The notes under the pieces were generated by a model. The model searched no databases. It was not told the DNA's origin and was given only the letters and a program-made list of their open reading frames with translations. Shown here piece by piece: positions 1-5,210 of a DNA stretch of 5,210 nucleotides. This DNA is from Bdellovibrionales bacterium (lineage in GTDB: Bacteria; Bdellovibrionota; Bdellovibrionia; Bdellovibrionales; UBA1609): NCBI GenBank assembly GCA_026648125.1, contig JAPKGD010000177.1, positions 1-5,210 of the forward strand, given 5' to 3'. The translations under genes and the position numbers were made by a program. Within the stretch, counting starts at the first letter, position 1, and every line of letters starts with the position of its first letter.

Positions 1-1
1 A

Positions 2-1039
2 GCGGTCGATGAGGCCCATTGCATCAGTCAGTGGGGTCACGATTTTCGGCCTGAATATGGAAGAATTGGTGAATATCGAAAAGACTTAGGCAACCCACCC
101 ACTTTGGCGCTCACGGCGACGGCAACGCAAAAGGTCCAAGAAGAAATCTTGACCAGTCTCGGCTTTAATAATGGGCGAGTTTGGAATGTGGGCATGGAGC
201 GCCCGAACCTTTTTCTCTCAGTGTTTGAAGTGCATGGCTTGGATGAAAAAATCCAACGTCTCGTAGCTCTGAGGCATGTTCATGCAGGGCCCATTATTGT
301 GTATTTCTCACTCATCTCCTCTCTTATGAAAATGAGCGAAGCGTTGAGAAAGTTGAGTTTGGACCATGTTATCTATCATGGGCAACTCAAGGATTCTGAT
401 CGATTACGTGCGCAGAAGGCTTTTATGAAGGGTCAATGTGATTTGATCTTGGCAACTCCGGCCTTTGGCCTCGGAGTTGATAAGGCAAACGTTCGTGCCG
501 TTGCGCATGCTGAGGTTCCAGGCTCCATTGAGTCCTATTATCAAGAGGTCGGGCGCGCCGGACGAGATGGTGCAGAGTCGACCTGTGAACTGTATTATGA
601 CCCAGATGATGCTTCTATTCAGATGGATTTTATAAAGTGGGCCAATCCAGACCCAGAATTTGTTCGAAGTGTGTTTCTGCTCCTACAAAGAAATGAATCT
701 CGGGTGCGCCAGGAGGGTGCTGAGTTTCTTCGCACGCAGTTACATTTTTATCACAGTCGAGATTACCGTTTGGAGACGGCACTCAACTGGTTGGAACGCT
801 GGGGGTGTATTGAATTTCGGCACCATGACTTTCGAAATCTTAAGGTGATTTCGGAAATCGACGGTCAATGGCTGACCCAAGAGATCTATGAGCAGCGGCG
901 ACGGGTACAGAACGAGAAGCTATTGGCGATGATCCAGTGGCTTAAGCCTGACGGTGGCTGCCGAAAGGTAAGAATTTATCAGTATTTTGGACATGCTCAA
1001 AGCACGCCTTGTGGGCGGTGCGATGTCTGTCGAGGTTAG
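2..1039 (+). CDS. recQ: RecQ-family ATP-dependent 3'-5' DNA helicase, 5' end outside window, C-terminally short
   Basis: Superfamily 2 helicase that would unwind DNA 3' to 5' in recombination and fork repair. The gene enters the window already open; 345 residues are visible. In order: Walker B DEAH box (residues 3-6), motif III TATAT near 37, motif IV around VYFS near 101, the RecQ-typical FGLGVDKANVR stretch near 155, and the arginine-finger motif VI QEVGRAGRDG (181-190). The RecQ zinc-binding domain is complete, with Cys at 320, 337, 340 and 343 (CR...CGRCDVC). The protein ends two residues after the last cysteine, so the winged-helix (RQC) and HRDC domains of E. coli RecQ are absent. Compared with E. 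coli RecQ, about 140 N-terminal residues (motifs 0, I, Ia) lie upstream of the window. There is a possible internal TTG at 104, but homology runs through it, so it is not the start. aat follows after 4 bases, suggesting cotranscription. The family call is firm; the exact subtype is less so. Confidence 0.93.
   Translation, partial: AVDEAHCISQWGHDFRPEYGRIGEYRKDLGNPPTLALTATATQKVQEEILTSLGFNNGRVWNVGMERPNLFLSVFEVHGLDEKIQRLVALRHVHAGPIIVYFSLISSLMKMSEALRKLSLDHVIYHGQLKDSDRLRAQKAFMKGQCDLILATPAFGLGVDKANVRAVAHAEVPGSIESYYQEVGRAGRDGAESTCELYYDPDDASIQMDFIKWANPDPEFVRSVFLLLQRNESRVRQEGAEFLRTQLHFYHSRDYRLETALNWLERWGCIEFRHHDFRNLKVISEIDGQWLTQEIYEQRRRVQNEKLLAMIQWLKPDGGCRKVRIYQYFGHAQSTPCGRCDVCRG
1032..1035 (+). promoter_or_regulatory. 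Ribosome binding site of aat
   Basis: GAGG inside the last codons of recQ, 8 bases before the ATG at 1044. It favours this start over the in-frame ATGs at 987 and 1023. Its position in the upstream gene fits translation of aat from a shared recQ-aat message. Confidence 0.6.
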
Positions 1040-1043
1040 CGCT

Positions 1044-1724
1044 ATGAAGGCGGCGGTCATTGAGAGAAAGACGTTTCCAGATCCAAAAGACGGCTTGGCA
1101 GATGGACTTATTATGGTAGGAGGCAAGCTGACGCCTCAAACTCTTCTTGAAGCCTATAGTTTTGGGATATTTCCGTGGCCACAAGAAGGTTACCCTATGC
1201 TTTGGTTTTCGCCTGAACAGAGGGGTGTCATTGATTTTTCTAAAGTTCATCTGCCACAGAGCTTTAAGAAATTTTTGAAGCGTTGTGAGTGGACGATAAG
1301 AACGAATACCAGTTTTGCGAGTGTCATCGAAAAGTGCTCTCGAGCAAAGCGGCCCGGTCAGAATGGCACATGGATTAATGCAGAAATAAAGCGAGCCTAT
1401 GTTGAATTTCACCGCCTCGGATATGCCCATAGTGTAGAGTGTTGGGAGGGAGATGAGCTTATAGGCGGCCTTTATGGAGTTTTTGTGGCGGGGGTTTTTG
1501 CCGGAGAGAGTATGTTTTTTGAACGAGCAAATGCTTCAAAATATTGCCTTTGGTGGTTAATCGATAGGCTACAGGAATCCGGACACACATGGATGGACAC
1601 GCAAATGGTCACGCCGGTGGTCAAATCTTTTGGCGGCTATACAATATCCCGAAATTCTTTTTTGCGTAGGCTTGAAAAGGCGAAGCAAGAAGGAAGAGGA
1701 TTACCGTTTACTCACCAAACTTAA
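1044..1724 (+). CDS. aat: Leucyl/phenylalanyl-tRNA–protein transferase (Aat)
   Basis: Transfers Leu or Phe from aminoacyl-tRNA to proteins with N-terminal Arg or Lys, creating N-degrons that ClpS delivers to ClpAP in the cytoplasm. The 226 residues are close to the E. coli length of 234. Family motifs are visible in order: GGKL (26-29), GIFPW (41-45), LWFSP (53-57), TWI (109-111), GYAHSVE (126-132), GGLYG (141-145), GESMF (154-158), NASK (163-166) and DTQ (185-187). E155, D185 and Q187 match the positions of the catalytic E156/D186/Q188 of the E. coli enzyme. I chose the ATG at 1044 because a GAGG at 1032-1035 lies 8 bases upstream and E. coli Aat has a similarly short N-terminus. An in-frame ATG at 1023 (overlapping recQ by 17 bases) is the alternative; the ATG at 987 is unlikely. 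The start is 4 bases after the recQ stop. The 3' end overlaps the convergent PilZ gene by 17 bases. Confidence 0.95.
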   Translation: MKAAVIERKTFPDPKDGLADGLIMVGGKLTPQTLLEAYSFGIFPWPQEGYPMLWFSPEQRGVIDFSKVHLPQSFKKFLKRCEWTIRTNTSFASVIEKCSRAKRPGQNGTWINAEIKRAYVEFHRLGYAHSVECWEGDELIGGLYGVFVAGVFAGESMFFERANASKYCLWWLIDRLQESGHTWMDTQMVTPVVKSFGGYTISRNSFLRRLEKAKQEGRGLPFTHQT

Positions 1725-2301
1725 TACGTTGTCCCCAAGGCGATCCTCTCTCGGGATCGTAACTGGGAGTGGGGCGACTGAGGAGATAGAGAATGCCAAA
1801 GGTGAGAAGTGTTGAGAGTAAATTCATGAGGATCTTCCAACCATGCTCATTCAGAAACTCACGAACAACATGCAGTTTGGCATAGCGCTGGGCTCTGATG
1901 ATGTCGTGAAACTTTTCTTGCAGGTGAAGGCGAATCGCTTCGCGGTGCCCCCGAGGGAGTTGGTGAAACTGAAGGCCGACCAAGACGCCGGGATCTTCAT
2001 CTGGATTATTGCGATTCCACCAGGGGTGTTGGTCAACTTCTTCTAGGCGAACCACTTTGGCAAACCAGGCAATCTGCTCGCCTCCGGGAACGGGAAATTC
2101 CACCTTTAGGAATTCTCCAATGCGAGGGGCACTCGTTCGATCTATGATAAACGCCAGACCCGTCTCCGAAACGTTTACAAATCGAGTTGAGAACGATCGA
2201 TTGTGAACGTGATTGGGAGCAAATCTTAGCATTTGATTGTCGTTGGGGCGCAAGATGTACCTGGGGGCCCGAGCGACAAAGCGGCGTAAAGGGTTTGCCA
2301 T
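1708..2301 (-). CDS. PilZ-domain protein with C-terminal membrane anchor
   Basis: Probable c-di-GMP-responsive protein; the process it controls is unknown. With the ATG at 2301 it has 197 residues. An N-terminal RFVAR (residues 7-11) fits the PilZ RxxxR loop, and NVSETG (43-48) fits the (D/N)xSxxG motif. The following strands have PilZ-barrel character, including a strand rich in F and V, an AKVVRLEE strand and GVLVGLQF near 105-112. A ~20-residue polar stretch with WW and several N/D/P residues is inserted before that last strand. A hydrophobic segment at about 155-174 (from WKILMNLL to ILYLL) predicts one transmembrane helix near the C-terminus, with a short polar tail. The reading frame stays open to a GTG at 2409, adding 36 residues, but these have no domain character, no good ribosome site, and would overlap the divergent SRAP start. 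No clear Shine-Dalgarno precedes 2301 either. The 3' end overlaps aat by 17 bases. Confidence 0.82.
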   Translation of the reverse strand: MANPLRRFVARAPRYILRPNDNQMLRFAPNHVHNRSFSTRFVNVSETGLAFIIDRTSAPRIGEFLKVEFPVPGGEQIAWFAKVVRLEEVDQHPWWNRNNPDEDPGVLVGLQFHQLPRGHREAIRLHLQEKFHDIIRAQRYAKLHVVREFLNEHGWKILMNLLSTLLTFGILYLLSRPTPSYDPERGSPWGQRIKFGE

Positions 2302-2399
2302 AAATATTCTATCGGAATTCCCGCGGGCCAGGTTGAGGTCTGAGGCTGGGCTATGGTACGACTCTGGTCTTAGGAATAGGTCAAAGAGGGAGAAGCCTC
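2302..2399. promoter_or_regulatory. Divergent intergenic region between PilZ and SRAP genes
   Basis: This ~98-bp stretch lies between the chosen PilZ start (2301, -) and the GTG start of the SRAP gene (2400, +), so promoters for both directions are expected here. On the minus strand a TAGAAT (plus coordinates 2306-2311) matches the -10 consensus in 5 of 6 bases, only four bases before the ATG, with no good -35. On the plus strand TTGAGG at 2333-2338 with TACGAC at 2357-2362 is a weak sigma70-like pair with an 18-base spacer. I see no E. coli-type LexA box. Promoter calls here are tentative. Confidence 0.35.
2385..2393 (+). promoter_or_regulatory. Ribosome binding site deciding the GTG start of the SRAP gene
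   Basis: Purine-rich AGAGGGAGA ends 6 bases before the GTG at 2400. This supports GTG initiation, which matters because only that start places the catalytic cysteine at residue 2. The next in-frame ATG (2415) would remove it. Confidence 0.65.
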
Positions 2400-3077
2400 G
2401 TGTGTGCACAATTCATGGTCCAAGGTCCTGCACGGGCCATTGCCGACCGCTACTTTGCGAAGCTAAGCCCTGAGCTCGCGAGCCGAGTCTATGATGATCG
2501 CGTTGTGCCGTTTCATAAAGCGCCAGTTCTTGTTGATATCGACGGGCAACGCTGGCTCAAAGAAATGCGATTTCATTTAACTCCTCGCTGGGCCAAAGAA
2601 GCCAAGGTGAAATGGGCGACCTACAATGCTCGGATTGAAGGAATTGAAGAGAAAGCATCTTTTCGCCATGCATTTCGTCACAAACACTGCGTGGTCCTTC
2701 TTAACGGTTTTGTCGAAGCCATTTATTTGGGAGAGCACGCCGGATATATGGTGCAGTTTCGCCGGCGGGATGATGATTTGATTCCAGCCGCAGGAATTTT
2801 TGATGAGTGGGTAGACCCTAAGACAGGTGAAGTTCTCGAGTCTTTTGCAATTCTCACAGATGTTCCCGAGCCATTTGTAGAATTGAATGGCCATGATCGG
2901 GAACCTATTTTTGTAAAAGATCAGGACATTAGTGGATGGTTGCAAAGCGGTGGCCGCGAGCCAGAAATTCTGAGAGGTTGGCTCAGGGATCATCGAGAAC
3001 CGCAAGATTTAAAAGTGACCCGTGATCGCGCCATGCGCCCGGGCTGGGAGAAACGAATTCCGAAGGATGACGAATGA
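2400..3077 (+). CDS. SRAP (YedK/HMCES-type) domain protein, divergent
   Basis: SRAP proteins bind abasic sites in single-stranded DNA and form a thiazolidine DNA-protein crosslink through Cys2 after removal of Met1, shielding the lesion. The 225 residues match the usual length (E. coli YedK, 222). All active-site residues are present in order: C2, N76 and R78 (NARIE), E106 (GFVE) and H165 (GHDREP), corresponding to YedK C2, N75, R77, E105 and H160. The AGIFDEW (131-137) and FAILTD (149-154) segments are also typical. It is divergent: the N-terminus is MCAQF instead of MCGRF, the YNxAP motif is not recognisable near residue 35, and the Trp after the catalytic Glu (family GFYEW or similar) is Ala107. 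The GTG start is fixed by the ribosome site at 2385-2393 and by Cys2. The stop overlaps the next start (ATGA), so translation is probably coupled to the carboxypeptidase gene. The family is confident; activity is inferred from the conserved residues. Confidence 0.88.
   Translation: MCAQFMVQGPARAIADRYFAKLSPELASRVYDDRVVPFHKAPVLVDIDGQRWLKEMRFHLTPRWAKEAKVKWATYNARIEGIEEKASFRHAFRHKHCVVLLNGFVEAIYLGEHAGYMVQFRRRDDDLIPAAGIFDEWVDPKTGEVLESFAILTDVPEPFVELNGHDREPIFVKDQDISGWLQSGGREPEILRGWLRDHREPQDLKVTRDRAMRPGWEKRIPKDDE
3063..3067 (+). promoter_or_regulatory. Ribosome binding site of the M32 carboxypeptidase gene
   Basis: AAGGA inside the last codons of the SRAP gene, 6 bases before the ATG at 3074. It supports the start that overlaps the SRAP stop as ATGA. 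Confidence 0.65.
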
Positions 3078-4576
3078 AATCCTATCAAACTGTAGAGCGT
3101 TACTGCCGACGTCTGGCCCACCTCGGGCATCTTCAAGCCATAGCGGGTTGGGATGAGGCGGTGATGATGCCAAAGGGCGGAGCGGAAATGAGAGGGGCGG
3201 CGCTGGCTGAACTTGCTGGATTAAGAGCAGAAATTTTTAGAAAGAGCGAGTTTTCAGAAGCGCTGGATCAGGCCGAAAGTGAAAGTGCCGCGTTGAATGA
3301 GTGGCAAAAGGCCAATTTGCGCGAAGCACGAATGCACCACCGCCATATGATGGCTGTGGATCCCAAGCTCTTTGAAGAAAAGGCGAGGCTTACGGTCATC
3401 TGCGAACAAGCATGGCGAGAGCTGCGTGCAGCCAACAATTGGAAGGAGTTTCAGCCTTACCTCAAGCGCTTATTAACCCTCGTTCAAGAAGAGGCAAAGT
3501 CGAGAGCATCGGCTTCTGGACTTCCCGTTTACGATGCCATGCTGGAGATGTATGAACCCGGCCTTACGACGGCTACGGTTGATCGAGTCTTTAATCAACT
3601 TAAGCAGGTTCTTCCCGATTTAATTGAGCGCGTGATCGATCGGCAAAAATCAAGGCAGGTCACTCATTTGGGCCGAACGGTTCCTGTCGATAAGCAAAAG
3701 CCAATGATGCGGGATTTTATGAACTGGGTTGGATTTAATTTTGATCACGGACGTTTAGATGAGAGCCACCACCCATTCTGTGGAGGCGTTCCGGACGACG
3801 TTCGCTTAACAACTCGGTATTCGGAGAGCGATTTTCTTTCTGGGTTGATGGGCGTTCTTCATGAAACCGGCCATGCGCTATATGAACAAAATCTTCCCAA
3901 AGAGTGGCGCGAGCAACCCATCGGTCAAGCTCGGGGAATGGCCGTTCATGAGAGCCAAAGCTTATTTGTAGAAATGCAAATAGGGCGGAGTCGTGAATTC
4001 TGGCAATATGCGGCGCCCATCTTGAAGCGATCTTTGGGAGAATCTCACGATCCCCATCATTTTTGGGATCCAGAGAATCTCTTCTTTGAGGCCTCTCGGG
4101 TGGAGAAGAGTTACATTCGCGTCGATGCGGACGAAGTGACATATCCAGCTCATGTGATATTACGCTATGAGATTGAGAAAGCCCTGTTACTTGGTGACCT
4201 CGCGGTAGAAGATCTTCCTGTGGTATGGGATGAAAAAATGCGGGCCTATTTAGCGCTCTCCACCTTAGGCAATGATGCCAACGGTTGTATGCAGGATGTG
4301 CATTGGCCCGCAGGTCTCTTTGGGTATTTTCCGTCCTACACCCTGGGAGCAATTATCGCTGCACAATTATTTTCAACCGTAGAAAAGGATTTGGGACGTC
4401 CGCGAGAAATGATTGCCCGTGGGGAAGTTGCGCCCATCATGAGTTGGTTAAAGGAAAAGGTTTGGAGTGTGGGTTCTCATCAAACGACAGAGGGATTGTT
4501 AAAGCAGGCAACGGGTCGAGGGCTGGATATTGAACCATTTCTCCTTCACCTGGAAACCCGGTACCTGATGGGTTGA
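3074..4576 (+). CDS. M32-family metallocarboxypeptidase (carboxypeptidase Taq type)
   Basis: Zinc- or cobalt-dependent carboxypeptidase that removes C-terminal residues from peptides, with broad specificity; cytoplasmic, since no signal peptide is visible. The 500 residues equal the usual family length and all M32 signatures are present: DDVRLTTRY (241-249, the DxRxT motif), HETGH (263-267, metal ligands H263 and H267 and catalytic E264), HESQS (292-296, third ligand E293), IRVDADEVTY (348-357), and GCMQDVHW (404-411) followed by GLFGYFPSYTLG. The N-terminal half is helical and charged, as in the Thermus and Pyrococcus enzymes. The ATG at 3074 overlaps the SRAP stop (ATGA) and has AAGGA 6 bases upstream, giving a full-length N-terminus including the family-typical WDEAVMMPKGG. 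It is likely the second gene of a two-gene operon. It ends 6 bases before the stop of a convergent gene. Confidence 0.96.
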   Translation: MKSYQTVERYCRRLAHLGHLQAIAGWDEAVMMPKGGAEMRGAALAELAGLRAEIFRKSEFSEALDQAESESAALNEWQKANLREARMHHRHMMAVDPKLFEEKARLTVICEQAWRELRAANNWKEFQPYLKRLLTLVQEEAKSRASASGLPVYDAMLEMYEPGLTTATVDRVFNQLKQVLPDLIERVIDRQKSRQVTHLGRTVPVDKQKPMMRDFMNWVGFNFDHGRLDESHHPFCGGVPDDVRLTTRYSESDFLSGLMGVLHETGHALYEQNLPKEWREQPIGQARGMAVHESQSLFVEMQIGRSREFWQYAAPILKRSLGESHDPHHFWDPENLFFEASRVEKSYIRVDADEVTYPAHVILRYEIEKALLLGDLAVEDLPVVWDEKMRAYLALSTLGNDANGCMQDVHWPAGLFGYFPSYTLGAIIAAQLFSTVEKDLGRPREMIARGEVAPIMSWLKEKVWSVGSHQTTEGLLKQATGRGLDIEPFLLHLETRYLMG

Positions 4577-4582
4577 GTTCGC

Positions 4583-4942
4583 TTAGTCCCAGTCAAATGT
4601 CCATAAGATGAAGGGACCTGAGATGGCGCCGATGGCATCGGCGCCTAGGTCCTCAAGCTCCATGTCCTTATCAAAGACTTCTTTGGCGGCACCTATAAAT
4701 ACAACGGTGCTAAAGCTTGTAATAAGGGAGTCCCAAGGGGATAGGCCGAGATGGCGGGATGTTACATATCCGGCCGCAGAGAGTGCTGCTGATATACCGG
4801 CATGTGCCTGACGGTCTTTGGACCAGAATTCTCCGCCAGAGGCCTCGACCTCAGGCGTAGTTAGGGCCAAAAGGCATAGGATTATCAGGGTGGAACATCT
4901 TAAAATAGAAGGAGTGAAACCTTCTCGCTTTTGGCCCATCAT
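4583..4942 (-). CDS. Small exported YfiM-like hypothetical protein
   Basis: 119 residues from the ATG at 4942 (a second ATG directly follows at 4939). Residues about 12-27 form a hydrophobic signal-peptide core (ILRCSTLIILCLLAL) followed by a plausible signal peptidase I site near VEA-SGG, so the protein probably leaves the cytoplasm. The mature part resembles the pattern I recall for E. coli YfiM: DRQAH then SAALSAAG, a middle hydrophobic stretch ending in GAAKEVFD, and an acidic L-E-D-L-G-A-D followed by a Gly/Ala-rich hydrophobic end. YfiM is a putative lipoprotein of unknown function; here no cysteine sits at a lipobox position. The hydrophobic stretch around LITSFSTVVFIGAA and the C-terminal IGAISGPFILW could be membrane segments. 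The frame continues to a TTG at 4975, which I reject for lack of a ribosome site and because it lengthens the signal peptide. No clear Shine-Dalgarno precedes 4942. The family link is moderate; function unknown. Confidence 0.62.
   Translation of the reverse strand: MMGQKREGFTPSILRCSTLIILCLLALTTPEVEASGGEFWSKDRQAHAGISAALSAAGYVTSRHLGLSPWDSLITSFSTVVFIGAAKEVFDKDMELEDLGADAIGAISGPFILWTFDWD
4625..4645. repeat. Perfect inverted repeat, 10-bp arms around one base
   Basis: GGCGCCGATG at 4625-4634 and its exact reverse complement CATCGGCGCC at 4636-4645 flank a single G. In RNA the central bases must open to a loop, leaving a GC-rich stem of about 8 bp. It lies inside the 3' coding part of the minus-strand YfiM-like gene and about 50 bases past the stop of the carboxypeptidase gene. 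No T-tract follows on either strand, so it is not a classical intrinsic terminator, but it could still stop or protect the 3' end of the carboxypeptidase transcript. Confidence 0.8.
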
Positions 4943-4958
4943 TTTAACCGTATCACTA

Positions 4959-4976
4959 ATTGGAACAGCTTCCAAT
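4959..4976. repeat. Inverted repeat upstream of the YfiM-like gene
   Basis: ATTGGAA (4959-4965) and TTCCAAT (4970-4976) are perfect 7-bp arms around CAGC. The element sits 17-34 bases upstream of the minus-strand ATG at 4942, where an operator would lie, and only ~8 bases from the composition break. In addition ACAGCTT occurs twice in direct orientation (4965-4971 and 4977-4983), the second copy abutting the break. Whether this is an operator or part of the junction cannot be decided from sequence alone. Confidence 0.5.
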
Positions 4977-4998
4977 ACAGCTTGGGGGGCTAAGCGCC

Positions 4999-5210
4999 CT
5001 GCTGATGTTCGTGTTCTTCCTGTTCATGGTGATGCGCTACTGGCAGGACAACATCATCCAGCCGTACGACCGGGAGTGGCGCAAGCGCCTGCGCGACGTG
5101 ATCAACAACCGCGACCACAACCTGCCGGAGATCGACAAGTACAACATCGGACAGAAGCAGCTGTTCTGGACGATGGTCGTCACGATGGTGCTGCTGCTCG
5201 TGTCGGGCAT
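4999..5210 (+). CDS. Formate dehydrogenase gamma subunit (cytochrome b556), internal fragment
   Basis: The frame from 4999 encodes 70 residues plus two bases and runs off the window end. It starts inside a transmembrane helix (LLMFVFFLFMVMRYW), continues through a polar segment containing NNRDHNLPEIDKYNIGQKQLFW-like family signature residues (compare KYNAGQK..FW in E. coli FdnI), and enters the next helix (MVVTMVLLLVSG). It aligns with about residues 70-135 of the 217-residue FdnI. This subunit anchors formate dehydrogenase in the membrane and passes electrons to quinone through heme b. The first two helices and the HPxxG motif with its histidine are missing: the frame is open back to 4960 but those codons (GGLSA and before) do not match the family. 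No start codon or ribosome site makes sense. GC is about 60% and 69 of 70 codons end in G or C, unlike every other gene here. The fragment therefore looks joined to, not native to, the preceding sequence. Confidence 0.82.
   Translation, partial: MLMFVFFLFMVMRYWQDNIIQPYDREWRKRLRDVINNRDHNLPEIDKYNIGQKQLFWTMVVTMVLLLVSG

Noticed and set aside
942..1430. Long minus-strand open frame across recQ and aat
   Set aside because: It lies antisense to two genes with clear family motifs, and its product has no recognisable domain.
1741..1759. Hairpin CGATCC/GGATCG near the aat-PilZ convergence as a terminator
   Set aside because: Only 6 bp with a 7-base loop and no T-tract on either strand; it lies inside PilZ codons and is explainable by chance.
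2302..2399. SOS (LexA) operator for the SRAP gene
   Set aside because: No CTGT-N8-ACAG or GTTC-N7-GTTC pattern could be found in the region, so regulation by DNA damage is not supported by sequence.
2302..2409. N-terminal extension of the PilZ gene to the GTG at 2409
   Set aside because: The extra 36 residues show no domain pattern, the GTG lacks a ribosome site, it overlaps the divergent SRAP start, and the GTG exists only because TGTGCACA at 2403-2410 is palindromic.
3735..4352. 205-residue minus-strand open frame inside the carboxypeptidase gene
   Set aside because: It is antisense to the conserved M32 active-site region; the product is rich in Arg, Pro and His with no domain, typical of a shadow frame.
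4943..4975. TTG at 4975 as start of the YfiM-like gene
   Set aside because: No ribosome site precedes it and it adds 11 residues before an already adequate signal peptide n-region; the tandem ATGs at 4942/4939 fit better.
4984..5210. Second open frame through the GC-rich end (starting AWGAKRP)
   Set aside because: It is an Arg/Ala/Gly/Pro/Gln-rich product typical of an out-of-frame reading of GC-rich coding DNA; the FDH gamma frame explains the sequence.

Overview
The window reads as ordinary, gene-dense chromosomal DNA of a Gram-negative bacterium, except for its last ~225 bases. The gene set (RecQ-type helicase, leucyl/phenylalanyl-tRNA–protein transferase, membrane-anchored PilZ protein, SRAP-fold protein, M32 carboxypeptidase, small exported YfiM-like protein) suggests a proteobacterium or a Bdellovibrionota-like lineage. 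That placement is an inference from gene content and moderate GC, not from a marker gene. Coding density is very high: genes overlap or abut by a few bases, and no gene-free stretch reaches 300 bases.

Layout. Bases 2-1039 (+) are the 3' part of a recQ-like helicase gene that enters the window inside its DEAH box and stops right after the zinc-binding cysteines. Four bases later aat begins (1044-1724, +). A convergent PilZ-domain gene (2301 down to 1708, -) overlaps the end of aat by 17 bases. A ~98-bp divergent region (2302-2399) separates it from a two-gene unit on the + strand: a divergent SRAP/YedK-type gene with a GTG start (2400-3077), coupled by an ATGA overlap to an M32 carboxypeptidase gene (3074-4576). 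A convergent small gene for a secreted or membrane-associated YfiM-like protein (4942 down to 4583, -) follows after 6 bases.

From about 4984 to the end the DNA changes character: GC rises to about 60% and 69 of 70 codons in the open frame end in G or C. This piece encodes an internal segment of a formate dehydrogenase gamma (cytochrome b556) subunit with its 5' part missing. The abrupt join, the lack of a gene start and the foreign codon use make a chimeric contig or amplification join the simplest reading. A real recombination junction remains possible.

Functionally, recQ and the SRAP gene belong to DNA repair. Aat and the carboxypeptidase belong to protein turnover (N-degron tagging and peptide trimming). 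The PilZ protein probably senses c-di-GMP at the membrane. I see no defence system, CRISPR array, tRNA, rRNA or insertion sequence. The points most worth a second look are the junction near 4984, the SRAP-M32 coupling with its unusual SRAP active-site surroundings, and a perfect 10+10 palindrome at 4625-4645.
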